Below, one piece after another: positions 23,403 through 31,206 of a stretch of 64,000 nucleotides of DNA. Within the stretch, counting starts at the first letter, position 1; each line of letters begins with the position of its first letter. The notes under the pieces are model-generated. The model was not told the DNA's origin. It did not search any database and was given only the letters and a program-made list of their open reading frames with translations. Source of the DNA: Rhodospirillum sp047263945 (GTDB lineage: Bacteria > Pseudomonadota > Alphaproteobacteria > Rhodospirillales > Rhodospirillaceae); assembly GCF_047263945.1 (NCBI RefSeq), contig NZ_JBLAVB010000004.1:1-64000 (forward strand), read 5' to 3'. The position numbers were made by a program, and so were the translations under genes.

Positions 23403-24361
23403 TGGGTTTTCCCTTCCACCGATGCCGTTTTCAAAACCGCGGGATCCAAGTCCACGGGCTGCCCCGGATGCAGGGCAAGGGCGCCCCCTGTCGGCTTGGC
23501 CTCGACCCGGACCACCAGCTTGGCCCGGAACTTCACCGAATAGAGAACCGGCGGCGTGTACTCCACCTGATCGCCGATATGGGTGATCTTCGCCGTTTGG
23601 CCCGCCGCACAGCCATCGCAGGAAAAGGGCACCTCCTGGCCAAGAGAGAGGGCCCCCACGTTGGGTTCTGGGACGAAGAAGACGACCTTGACCCGGTCCG
23701 GAGGCAACAGGGTCAGAACCGGCGCGCCCTGGGGGACCACCTCCCCCACCCGGTAATAGATATCCACCACCCGCCCCCCTGCAGGGGCAGAGCGGCGACG
23801 GTCCGCCAAGTCCTTTTCCGCACGCAGGATCTCGGCCCGGCGTTGGGCGATCACGGCCCTTTGGGCGCTCACCAGATCCTTGCGCGCCCCCTTCAAGCCC
23901 AAGTCGTATTCCTGCGTCTGTTCGTCGAGAAACGCCTGATCCCGCTCAAAATCCCGTTCCGCCTGATCCAGCCGCTCCCGGGGAGCAGCCCCCCGGGCCA
24001 CCAGGGATTTCGCCCGAGCCAGTTCCGTAGAGGACAGATCCAGGGCTGCACGGGCCTGAACCAGACGGGAGGCCAGGGCGGCCATTTCCTCCGGCCGCTT
24101 GCCCTTGTCCAAATCCGCAAGACGCGCCTCTTCCTCGGCCAAGGCCTCCCCTGCCGCCGACAGGGCCGCCTCGGCCTGGGTGGTATCCTGGGCAAAGAGA
24201 GGATCGCCCTGGGCCACCCGGTCCCCCTCCCCCACGGACAGCTCCGTCAGTTCCCCCGCCGTTACCGGCCCGATATGCAGGTAGTCCCCCTCCACATACC
24301 CCTGAAGAACCGGTGGGGCGGCGACGAACAGGGACAGGATCCCGGCCAAGATCGTTTCCAT
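23399..24361 (-). CDS. HlyD-family membrane-fusion protein (320 aa)
   Basis: Periplasmic adaptor of the ABC exporter. The ATG at 24361 shares bases with the TetR stop (TGATG) and gives METILAGILSLFVAAPPVLQ, an N-terminal membrane anchor. A first lipoyl half (LTELSVGEGDRVAQGDPLFA) is followed by a coiled-coil hairpin over about residues 70-180 (EAALSAAGEALAEEEARLAD, ERLDQAERDFERDQAFLDEQ). The second lipoyl half (APAGGRVVDIYYRVGEVVPQ) and a beta-barrel domain come after. The arrangement is like E. coli YbhG. Confidence 0.9.
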   Translation of the reverse strand: METILAGILSLFVAAPPVLQGYVEGDYLHIGPVTAGELTELSVGEGDRVAQGDPLFAQDTTQAEAALSAAGEALAEEEARLADLDKGKRPEEMAALASRLVQARAALDLSSTELARAKSLVARGAAPRERLDQAERDFERDQAFLDEQTQEYDLGLKGARKDLVSAQRAVIAQRRAEILRAEKDLADRRRSAPAGGRVVDIYYRVGEVVPQGAPVLTLLPPDRVKVVFFVPEPNVGALSLGQEVPFSCDGCAAGQTAKITHIGDQVEYTPPVLYSVKFRAKLVVRVEAKPTGGALALHPGQPVDLDPAVLKTASVEGKTQ

Positions 24362-25002
24362 CAGGCAGTCTTCTCCCCTTTTCCAATGGCCAATCCGGCC
24401 AGGGTCACCGTTAAATGGGCCGCCAACCACTCGTCCGGATCCACAGGATCGGGATCCCAGGGGGCCAGGGAATGGCGCCAAATGGCCATCATGGCGACGG
24501 GAGCCATGAGCAAACGTGCTGCGACATTGGGCGCGATGGGGGCAAAGTCCCCTTCCGCCACGCCCCGCTCCACGGTCCGGCCAATCAGGCCCAAGCCACG
24601 TTTGATCACCGCATCCATGTAGAACCGGACCAGATCCGGGAAATTCCCCGCCTCTGCGACCAACAGCTTGGGAATCACCCCCGCAGGCTGAGACAACAGA
24701 TGCCCCCCAATGCCGCCGATAACCGCGCGCAACACCATGGGCGCCGGGGCATCACCCTGGGAGAGGTGGTCCTCGACCTCGGCCACATAGGTCAAAATAT
24801 GCGTCTGAACCGCAGCCTTGAACAACGCCTGTTTGTCGTCGAAGTACAGATAAAGGGTGCCCTTGGTCACCCCCGCCCTGCGAGCGATATCCTCCAACCG
24901 GGCGGCAGCGAACCCCCGTTCTGAGAAGACCGCCAGGGCGGCCTCGACAATCTCCTCTGGCCGGGCCTCGCTCCTGCGCCGCCACTTCGGTTCCTGCGTC
25001 AT
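24361..25002 (-). CDS. TetR-family repressor of the ABC exporter (213 aa)
   Basis: The ATG at 25002 (MTQEPKWRRRSEARPEEIVE) has GGGA about seven bases upstream; an in-frame ATG at 25017 would lie almost on the operator. The N-terminal helix-turn-helix is clear: AALAVFSERGFAAARLEDIA, RRAGVTKGTLYLYFDDKQAL. The C-terminal ligand domain is like that of CecR/AcrR-type regulators. It is the first gene of an operon with overlapping starts and stops, and a palindrome sits just upstream, so it most likely represses itself and the exporter until a toxic ligand binds. Confidence 0.92.
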   Translation of the reverse strand: MTQEPKWRRRSEARPEEIVEAALAVFSERGFAAARLEDIARRAGVTKGTLYLYFDDKQALFKAAVQTHILTYVAEVEDHLSQGDAPAPMVLRAVIGGIGGHLLSQPAGVIPKLLVAEAGNFPDLVRFYMDAVIKRGLGLIGRTVERGVAEGDFAPIAPNVAARLLMAPVAMMAIWRHSLAPWDPDPVDPDEWLAAHLTVTLAGLAIGKGEKTA

Positions 25003-25020
25003 GGCATTTCCCAACATATA

Positions 25021-25038
25021 AATAACCAGTCAGTTATT
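25021..25038. promoter_or_regulatory. TetR operator upstream of the exporter operon
   Basis: AATAAC-CAGTCA-GTTATT has perfect 6-bp arms around a 6-bp centre, and the whole word differs from its own complement only at the centre. It lies just before the repressor start, where a TetR dimer would block transcription. Confidence 0.75.
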
Positions 25039-25072
25039 AGTGGAAGATGTGCAACCCGACAAGGCCATTCCG

Positions 25073-26668
25073 TCATGTCGCATCATCTTGGGCCTTCCGC
25101 GCCGACCGGTCCCGCAGGCGCGCCAAAGGCAGGCGTACCGTGACCTGGGTTCCCAATCCCTTGGTGCTTTCCAAAATCAGTGCACCGCCGTGCAGTTCGA
25201 CCATCGCCTTGGCCAGGGGCAACCCTAATCCGCTGCCGTCGTATTTGCGGGTGAAACCACTATCCACTTGACCGAAGGGGATCATGACCTTCTTCAAGTC
25301 TCCTGGAGCAATCCCGATTCCATTATCGGAAACCTTCAGGAAAATTCCCTTCTCATCCACCCACCAGGACAAGCGAACCCAACCGCCTTCAGCCGTGAAT
25401 TTCACTGCGTTCGACAACAGGTTCAGCAAGATTTGCTTGAGCCGCCTGGCATCACCCCAAAGGAACACCGGGTCCGGCGCAGGCACCGTCATCAGATCGA
25501 CCTCTGCGGCCTGTGCCCGGCCCCGCATGAGGGTCAGAGCCTCCTGAATAACCTCCTCCAGATCGACCCGCTCCTCGAACAGATCAACCCGTCCGGCCTC
25601 CACCCGCGACACATCCAGGATATCGTTGATCAACGAGAGCAGATGGGCGCCGCTCTGCCCAATGTTGTCGGCGTACTCAAGATAGGTTTCCGATCCCAGG
25701 GGGCCATGCACTTCCATCTTCATGACCTCCGCAAAGCCGATCACCGCGTTCAGAGGGGTGCGCAATTCGTGGCTCATGCTGGCCAGGAATTCAGTCTTGG
25801 CCCGGTTGGCCATTTCCGCCGCATCCCGGGCGGCGCTCAGAGTCTTTTGCACATCCCGGGCGCGGGCCAGATCGGCGAGCATTTCCTCCTCGGAAAACAA
25901 AGCCGAAAAAGACCCTCCCCCCAGGTAAGCGCGAAGAATTCCGTGAGCCAGGACCATGAACCCGGCGGCGGACAGCAGGTGCGCCGCCCACCAGACATGG
26001 GTCCAGGGCTCCGTTAGAAAGAATACCGTGGAGGATTCCAAGAAAAGACAGAAGGCAATGGTGACAGGCCCGCGCATGGGAAAAGGCCGGGTCCAGGTCA
26101 CCAGTCTCAGGATCCCGATCAGACAGACCGCAAGGGCGCCTCCCTCCAAGATCCCACTGACCCAGAGACTGGAGGCAAAGGGAGCCAGGGCCAGCAGAGC
26201 GACAGAAGGAATAGCCAGCATGACCAAAGCGGCAACCGGCCCCCAGATTTCCGGCGCAAGTCGCTGGCCTTCTGGCCGCCGTGGCCAGTCGTGGGCCACC
26301 AACCCTGCCACCAGACAGGCGGACAAAGCAAAGCGCGAGACAGGGGCATACAGCAGGAACATCCACGGATTCCACCCTTCCAAGCGGGTAAAAGCCCCAT
26401 GGAAGGCATAAAGCACGGAAAAAGCCGTGAGGCCAAGAGCCAGGAAGAGGGCAAACAACTCGCCGCTTTCCCGGTAGCACAACAGGGCAATCCAGCCGAT
26501 TCCCAAGCCTAAGACAGAGGAAAATCCAACGGCGACCTCGTGGAAGAAGACGTCTTTGAAAATCAGGGGCGGGACTTGGAAAAACCACAAGTACAGAACG
26601 GCGAGAAAGGGCGCCGCCACAAAACCTGCCTCAATGCCCCTTCGAAAAAGAGCCGCCAGACGATCCAT
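25073..26668 (-). CDS. Membrane sensor histidine kinase (531 aa), orphan
   Basis: Seven or so membrane helices occupy residues 15-250 (FVAAPFLAVLYLWFFQVPPL, LGLGIGWIALLCYRESGELF), forming a membrane-embedded sensor of the MASE kind with no periplasmic domain. A short coiled linker leads to the H-box SMSHELRTPLNAVIGFAEVM with His300. The ATPase domain has N-box QILLNLLSNAVKFT, G1 VSDNGIGIAPGD and G2 YDGSGLGLPLAKAM. All catalytic motifs are intact. No response regulator gene lies nearby, so the partner is encoded elsewhere. Ligand unknown. Confidence 0.92.
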   Translation of the reverse strand: MDRLAALFRRGIEAGFVAAPFLAVLYLWFFQVPPLIFKDVFFHEVAVGFSSVLGLGIGWIALLCYRESGELFALFLALGLTAFSVLYAFHGAFTRLEGWNPWMFLLYAPVSRFALSACLVAGLVAHDWPRRPEGQRLAPEIWGPVAALVMLAIPSVALLALAPFASSLWVSGILEGGALAVCLIGILRLVTWTRPFPMRGPVTIAFCLFLESSTVFFLTEPWTHVWWAAHLLSAAGFMVLAHGILRAYLGGGSFSALFSEEEMLADLARARDVQKTLSAARDAAEMANRAKTEFLASMSHELRTPLNAVIGFAEVMKMEVHGPLGSETYLEYADNIGQSGAHLLSLINDILDVSRVEAGRVDLFEERVDLEEVIQEALTLMRGRAQAAEVDLMTVPAPDPVFLWGDARRLKQILLNLLSNAVKFTAEGGWVRLSWWVDEKGIFLKVSDNGIGIAPGDLKKVMIPFGQVDSGFTRKYDGSGLGLPLAKAMVELHGGALILESTKGLGTQVTVRLPLARLRDRSARKAQDDAT

Positions 26669-26804
26669 ACCGCCTTCTCCCTACACATCACCCAAAAACT
26701 GTACCCTGGCCCCCCGTCTGTTACAACCAACCCGAATTCCACTGCGCTTGAGATCCCCACCCTCAAATGCTATAGGACGCCACCAGACTGGAGTCGCCCC
26801 GTCC

Positions 26805-27470
26805 TTGATCCTGACCCCCATCGCCTTGTCCGACGTACCGCCCCTCGTGGCAGCCTTCGACACCCTTCTCACTGACACAGCCCTTGCCCGCCGGGTTTTC
26901 GCACGCATCGCCGAAACCTGTGCTTTTATCGTGGGCGAGACCATCGACCTGTCCACCGACCCGGACCACCACAGGGAGGCCGTGGACTTGGTCCGCGCCT
27001 TCGGCCTTGGCGTGATCGAGGGTCCACCCTCGGCGGGCTTCACCTGGGATGGGAGGGCAGTGCGCGCGGAGTTGGAGCCTTCTGTACTGGTCCACGAGAT
27101 TGGCCACTGGCAGGTCTGCGCGCCAGAGCGACGGAGCGTGATCGACTTCGGTCTCGGTGCGGGGCCGGAAACGGGGATCAAGGCCCCAGCCGACGCCGTC
27201 GCCACGGTGACCGGCGTACTCGGTGACCTGGAGGAGGCCCTGGCCTCCCTCTTGGGGATCCTCTGGGAGGCTGAGTTGGATCAACCGGCGATCCTGGCTT
27301 TCTTGGAGCAGAATTGGCTAGCCGGTGGCGCGACGGAGGGCAACCGCGCCCATTTCGTGAAGATCGTCAACCACCTGAGCGCCTATGGCTTCCTCACCGA
27401 GGAAGGCCGCCCGACCCGACAAGCGCGCACAGAAAGCGACTCCGTGTTTTTGGAGAGCTTACTGGCTTAA
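26805..27470 (+). CDS. EpmC-like (EF-P hydroxylase family) metalloprotein, about 221 aa
   Basis: The frame has no ATG at a sensible place; the TTG at 26805 (GGAG eleven bases upstream) or the TTG at 26826 is the probable start. The core reads VHEIGHWQV with His97-Glu98 and His101, then RRSVIDFGLG and LGDLEEALASLLGILWEAEL. E. coli EpmC (YfcM), which hydroxylates the modified lysine of EF-P, has the same series (HEISHW, RR-x-LVDFG, acidic residues further on). The two His and Glu would hold iron. Similarity outside these blocks is low, so the substrate could differ. No efp, epmA or epmB is in the window. A terminator follows. Confidence 0.6.
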   Translation: MILTPIALSDVPPLVAAFDTLLTDTALARRVFARIAETCAFIVGETIDLSTDPDHHREAVDLVRAFGLGVIEGPPSAGFTWDGRAVRAELEPSVLVHEIGHWQVCAPERRSVIDFGLGAGPETGIKAPADAVATVTGVLGDLEEALASLLGILWEAELDQPAILAFLEQNWLAGGATEGNRAHFVKIVNHLSAYGFLTEEGRPTRQARTESDSVFLESLLA

Positions 27471-27513
27471 ATCAGCCCCATAGAGAACCGAAAAAAGCTA
27501 GAGAACCGAAAAA

Positions 27514-27552
27514 AAGCCGCCCTCGAGAGATCCTCGGAGGCGGCTTTTTTTT
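27514..27552. terminator. Bidirectional intrinsic terminator
   Basis: AAGCCGCC...GGCGGCTT stem with a T-run on the plus strand (27544-27552) and an equal run on the minus strand. It can stop both the EpmC-like gene from the left and tRNA-Glu from the right. Confidence 0.88.
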
Positions 27553-27563
27553 CGATCCGGCAC

Positions 27564-27639
27564 TGGCGTCCCCAAGGGGAATCGAACCCCTGTTTTCAGC
27601 GTGAGAGGCTGACGTCCTGGACCGCTAGACGATGGGGAC
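27564..27639 (-). tRNA. tRNA-Glu (anticodon CTC), CCA encoded
   Basis: Read on the minus strand, the 76-nt gene starts GTCCCCATCG and ends GGGGACGCCA. The acceptor stem GTCCCCA/TGGGGAC pairs fully. The anticodon arm TCAGC-CTCTCAC-GCTGA shows anticodon CTC, which reads GAG. The T arm has the AGGGG-TTCGATT-CCCCT pattern. The 3' CCA is in the DNA. Confidence 0.96.
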
Positions 27640-27711
27640 GTTGTGCTGCGGAGGACGGCTTTCTAAGGCCAATAGATCGACCACGCAAGCCTTTTCTCAC
27701 CCGAAGGTCAT

Positions 27712-28209
27712 TCACTCGGAAAATAATATCAGCGCCACCGGCTGAAAGGCCGACTCGACCGGGCCACAGAGCCCCGTAGACCAGACCGCTTCCAACGCTC
27801 CGGCCCGCCCCGTCGCCGGATCCGTCGCCTGAATCAGCCAGACAAGCCCTTCTTCAAAGGCCCGCGCGGCATCCGTCGCAGAAGGCGCCGCAACGCCCGA
27901 AGGGTGGGAGTGCCAATGGCCCAACACAACCTCTCCCCGCTTCCGGCAATCGCGCTGAAGCCGCAGCCGCGCCGCCGGATCCAGCTCGAACCGGTCGGAA
28001 AACGCGTCGGCCAACAGGTTCTCCGCAGGATGCAGCGCCGTGACCCGGGCCAAGCCATCCGCCTGCCTTCGCCCCACGAGCAATCCGCACCCCTCCCGGG
28101 GGTGGGACGCTTCCGCCGCGCAGGCGATGACCGTGCGGTCACTCTCCGACAACAGAAGACCGCGCAACGGCGCCCCCCTCAGGTTCTCAGGCAAATTCTC
28201 AGGGAGCAT
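27712..28209 (-). CDS. JAMM/MPN-domain metallopeptidase (165 aa)
   Basis: Zinc peptidase-like protein of the Mov34/MPN/PAD-1 family. The JAMM motif is complete: Glu39 in HPREGCGLLVG, then H100-S-H102-PSGVAAP-S110-AT-D113. That is the catalytic set of bacterial isopeptidases such as those that cut sulfur-carrier or ubiquitin-like proteins. Its ATG overlaps the end of the upstream one-TM protein gene by 11 bases, so they are coupled. No ThiS/MoaD or E1-like gene is nearby, and the substrate cannot be named. Confidence 0.88.
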   Translation of the reverse strand: MLPENLPENLRGAPLRGLLLSESDRTVIACAAEASHPREGCGLLVGRRQADGLARVTALHPAENLLADAFSDRFELDPAARLRLQRDCRKRGEVVLGHWHSHPSGVAAPSATDAARAFEEGLVWLIQATDPATGRAGALEAVWSTGLCGPVESAFQPVALILFSE

Positions 28210-28672
28210 CGTTCAGAAGGATGGTGCCAAGGACCACTCCCCGGGACAGGTCAACCGCCACCAGACGGGGCGGCTTGCCCCCTCCGGCCAGTTCAATCAC
28301 CAGGGTCGAGCCCGATATCCGGAACTCCCGGGCCACCGTTCCCTTGGGCTCTCCCAAGGACAGCATATCGAAGGCTGAAATGCCGCCTCCCCCCGCTTCC
28401 CCCACAGGTCGCATGGCAATTTGACCGGGGGCGCCACCCGAAACCGGTGCCCTCGGAATGGAGGCGGGCGCGGATGCGGGGACGGATGCTGGGGCTGAGG
28501 CTGCGCCCCCACCCGATAGTCCAGCGGACTTCTTGTACAAACCATAGCCGAGGAGACCGACCCCGAAGACGATCAGCACCCCCATGAACACAACCAAAGA
28601 TTTAATGGCTCGCATGGCCAGATGACTCCCGCTTGATTTTGGCTCCGAACTGGGGTCACCATATCGGACCAT
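28199..28672 (-). CDS. Single-pass membrane protein, DUF6476-like (157 aa)
   Basis: ATG 28672 gives MVRYGDPSSEPKSSGSHLAM and then RAIKSLVVFMGVLIVFGVGL, one membrane helix near residues 24-43. An alternative start at 28615 gives 138 residues and has GGGAG upstream. An Ala/Pro/Ser linker (ASAPASVPASAPASIPRAP) leads to a small C-terminal domain ending LVIELAGGGKPPRLVAVDLS. The layout resembles alphaproteobacterial proteins annotated DUF6476. If the first ATG is used, its start codon shares the CATG word with the divergent rlu gene. Confidence 0.7.
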   Translation of the reverse strand: MVRYGDPSSEPKSSGSHLAMRAIKSLVVFMGVLIVFGVGLLGYGLYKKSAGLSGGGAASAPASVPASAPASIPRAPVSGGAPGQIAMRPVGEAGGGGISAFDMLSLGEPKGTVAREFRISGSTLVIELAGGGKPPRLVAVDLSRGVVLGTILLNDAP

Positions 28673-29738
28673 GACTGTTTCTTGTCCCCCCTCCCCTGCG
28701 CCCACTGCGTCTCCCGATCCGGACATACCGGAGGGCGACGAGGAGAGCGATGCCTTCACCCTGGACGAATCCCCCAGCCCCGAAATCCGCTATCACCGGG
28801 TGGTGGGGCCGAACAGAGGAGGCGAACGCCTGGACAAATGGTTGGCCGAGGAAGTGGATGGCCTGTCCCGGGCTCGCCTGCGAGCCTTGTTGGATGACGG
28901 ACGGGTCACCCTGGACGGGGAGACCATACGAGATGCCTCGCGTCGGGTCAAACCGGGGCAGGAGGCTTGGGTCAGCGAACCCCCGCCGGTCGCAGCCCAA
29001 CCCCAACCCCAGAACATCCCCCTAGCCGTTCTCTACGAAGACTCTGATCTGATCGTCATCGACAAACCCGCTGGACTGGTGGTCCATCCGGCTGCGGGCA
29101 ACCCAGACGGCACCCTGGTCAATGCCCTGCTGTTTCATTGTGGCGACTCCCTCTCCGGGATTGGGGGGGAACGGCGGCCCGGTATCGTCCACCGTTTGGA
29201 CAAGGACACCAGCGGACTGATGGTGGCAGCCAAAACCGACCTGGCCCACCGGGGCCTCGCCGAGCAATTCGCCTGCCACTCCCTGACCCGGGAGTACCAT
29301 TGTCTGGTCTGGGGCCGTCCCAAAGCGGCCAAGGGCTCCGTCGAAGGCAACATCGGCCGTCACCCGACGAATCGGAAGAAGATGACCGTCCTCAGGTCCG
29401 GCGGAAAACATGCCCTGACCCACTATCAGGTCCTGGCAACCTTCGATGACGCCTTCTCCCTGGTTGAATGTCGACTCGCCACCGGTCGGACACACCAAGT
29501 CCGGGTCCATATGGCCCATTTGGGCCATCCCCTGCTGGGGGATACCGTCTATGGGCGAAGCGGACTCCCAAAAGCCCTGTCGAAGGAGGTCAAGGAGGCC
29601 ATCGGAAATCTGGGACGCCAAGCATTACACTCACGTCATATAAGGTTTTTGCACCCGCGAACCCGGGAGGTAATTGCCTTAGAATCGCAATTACCAAAGG
29701 ATATCAATACCATACTAACTGTTTCGAGGACGGATTAA
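28671..29738 (+). CDS. rluD: RluA/RluD-family 23S rRNA pseudouridine synthase (355 aa)
   Basis: Starts MTVSCPPSPAPTASPDPDIP with an acidic N-terminal extension of about 40 residues. The S4 domain follows (GERLDKWLAEEVDGLSRARL, GRVTLDGETIRDASRRVKPG). The catalytic block is VHRLDKDTSGLMVAAKTDLA, whose Asp attacks the uracil. LVECRLATGRTHQVRVHMAH and HPLLGDTVYG complete the family signature. RluD makes the pseudouridines of helix 69 in 23S rRNA; rluD versus another RluA relative is not decided by motif, but rluD next to rpoH is common in this group. The ribosome site is weak, so the start is less certain than the gene. Confidence 0.88.
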   Translation: MTVSCPPSPAPTASPDPDIPEGDEESDAFTLDESPSPEIRYHRVVGPNRGGERLDKWLAEEVDGLSRARLRALLDDGRVTLDGETIRDASRRVKPGQEAWVSEPPPVAAQPQPQNIPLAVLYEDSDLIVIDKPAGLVVHPAAGNPDGTLVNALLFHCGDSLSGIGGERRPGIVHRLDKDTSGLMVAAKTDLAHRGLAEQFACHSLTREYHCLVWGRPKAAKGSVEGNIGRHPTNRKKMTVLRSGGKHALTHYQVLATFDDAFSLVECRLATGRTHQVRVHMAHLGHPLLGDTVYGRSGLPKALSKEVKEAIGNLGRQALHSRHIRFLHPRTREVIALESQLPKDINTILTVSRTD

Positions 29739-29858
29739 GGAAACTCTATTCTTGACCACCCCGGTCTTATATTCTACTCCTTGAAGGCTAGGGAAAAGAG
29801 AGAGTTTTCAATTCTTCATGGTTTTCGTGAAGCCGTCCGCCGGGCAGAAAAAATACCC

Positions 29859-29981
29859 TTCGACTGGTCAAATCAAACGGGCAGCCGATCGCCCGTTCCA
29901 GTCGAAAAGTTGAGATCCAGGATCCCGTGGCCGGTGGATCTGCGCCTTAGATGTGTTCCATCTCCCCCATGGTTCCGGGGG
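29859..29981 (+). promoter_or_regulatory. Structured rpoH leader (three consecutive hairpins)
   Basis: TTCGACTGG (29859-29867) pairs with CCAGTCGAA (29898-29906), and inside it AACGGGC with GCCCGTT, making one long interrupted stem. AGATCCA/TGGATCT (29913-29941) and CCCCC/GGGGG (29964-29981) follow. All lie between the rluD stop and the GAGGAG ribosome site of rpoH and could control its translation or mRNA stability by temperature. Confidence 0.6.
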
Positions 29982-30014
29982 TCCCCAATAGGGATCGATA
30001 CGAGGAGAAGTTCC

Positions 30015-30908
30015 ATGGCCACCTCCGCGCCCGGTCTGTCGATTGGCCCTGAAAGCAATTTGACTCGCTATCTTCAAGAGATTCGCAAATTCCCCATGCT
30101 GGCTCCAGAAGAGGAGTACATGCTCGCCAAATCCCTCCGCAAGTCCGGCGATTCCCAATCCGCGCATCGACTGGTCACCAGCCACCTGCGTCTTGTGGCA
30201 AAGATCGCCATGGGATATCGCGGCTATGGCCTCCCCATGGGAGAAGTCATCAGCGAAGGCAACGTAGGCCTGATGCAGGCGGTAAAGCGCTTTGACCCTG
30301 AACGCGGCTTCCGCTTGGCCACATACGCCATGTGGTGGATCCGCGCCGCCATTCAAGAGTATATTTTACATTCCTGGTCCTTGGTGAAGATGGGCACCAC
30401 CGCCGCCCAGAAAAAACTGTTCTTCAACCTGCGCAAGATGAAGGGTCAGCTCCAGCTTATGGAGGAGGGGGACATGCACCCCGAAAACGTGACCCACATC
30501 GCCACCAAACTGGGCGTCCCCGAACAGGATGTGGTCAACATGAACCGCCGCCTGTCGAGCCCGGACCATTCCCTGAACGCACCGGTCCGCATTGACGGGG
30601 ACGGGGAATGGCAGGACTGGTTGGTGGACGATGGCGACAACCAGGAACACCTGCTCGCCGAGACCCAGGAAATGGGTCAGCGCCGCCGCATGTTGTCCGG
30701 TGCCATGAAGACCCTGAACGAACGGGAACGGCATATCCTGACCGAACGGCGCCTGCGCGACGACCCGGTCACTCTCGAAGACCTGTCCCAACAATACGGC
30801 ATTTCCCGCGAGCGGGTCCGCCAGATCGAGGTTCGGGCCTTCGAGAAGCTGCGCAAGTGGATGCAGGGCGCGGTCACCACCGGCCATACTGCACCGGCCC
30901 CCGCCTGA
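30015..30908 (+). CDS. rpoH: RNA polymerase heat-shock sigma factor sigma32 (297 aa)
   Basis: ATG 30015 lies seven bases after GAGGAG and starts MATSAPGLSIGPESNLTRYL. Region 2 is intact: SHLRLVAKIAMGYRGYGLPM, EGNVGLMQAVKRFDPERGFR, LATYAMWWIRAAIQEYILHS. The RpoH-specific box appears as AAQKKLFFNLRKMK. Region 4 holds LEDLSQQYGISRERVRQIEV. Length is normal for the family. It directs heat-shock promoters. The gene has a long structured leader and a strong terminator downstream, so it is probably transcribed alone. Confidence 0.97.
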   Translation: MATSAPGLSIGPESNLTRYLQEIRKFPMLAPEEEYMLAKSLRKSGDSQSAHRLVTSHLRLVAKIAMGYRGYGLPMGEVISEGNVGLMQAVKRFDPERGFRLATYAMWWIRAAIQEYILHSWSLVKMGTTAAQKKLFFNLRKMKGQLQLMEEGDMHPENVTHIATKLGVPEQDVVNMNRRLSSPDHSLNAPVRIDGDGEWQDWLVDDGDNQEHLLAETQEMGQRRRMLSGAMKTLNERERHILTERRLRDDPVTLEDLSQQYGISRERVRQIEVRAFEKLRKWMQGAVTTGHTAPAPA

Positions 30909-30963
30909 TGGGGCGGAGTCCCTCGCCCTATCCGGACTGAATTCAGCCAGACTGAAATCACAA

Positions 30964-31009
30964 AGACCCTGGAGCCACCGCGTCCCCCAAGGCTCCAGGG
31001 TCTTTTTTT
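30964..31009 (+). terminator. rpoH terminator
   Basis: AGACCCTGGAGCC (30964-30976) pairs perfectly with GGCTCCAGGGTCT (30991-31003), followed by TTTTTTT. A 13-bp stem with a T-run is a classic intrinsic terminator. The rest of the gap to thiD (31010-31206) shows no gene or riboswitch that I can recognise. Confidence 0.93.
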
Positions 31010-31206
31010 GGGTTTATCCCATTAAGCCCTCTTTCTTATGGGAGCCCCTCCATCACAACCGGGGCTCGAATCCCAGGCACAGGCAGGATCTTCCCTTGAC
31101 GAGACGGCCATGGGACGGCACCTGATGGAGGGATCCTATCCGCCGCAGGGGTATACGGGCGGCCAGGATCCGAAAAACGAACGGAAAAAAGGGAAGCGCC
31201 AACGCC

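Noticed and set aside
22482..24622. Plus-strand frames opposite the ABC exporter genes
   Set aside because: The opposite strand has Walker A/B, lipoyl and permease motifs; these frames have none.
31035..31085. tRNA remnant before thiD
   Set aside because: A CTCGAAT-like T loop is present, but the flanking arms do not pair and no acceptor or anticodon arm can be built.
31010..31206. TPP riboswitch before thiD
   Set aside because: No CTGAGA or the second conserved THI-box segment is visible.
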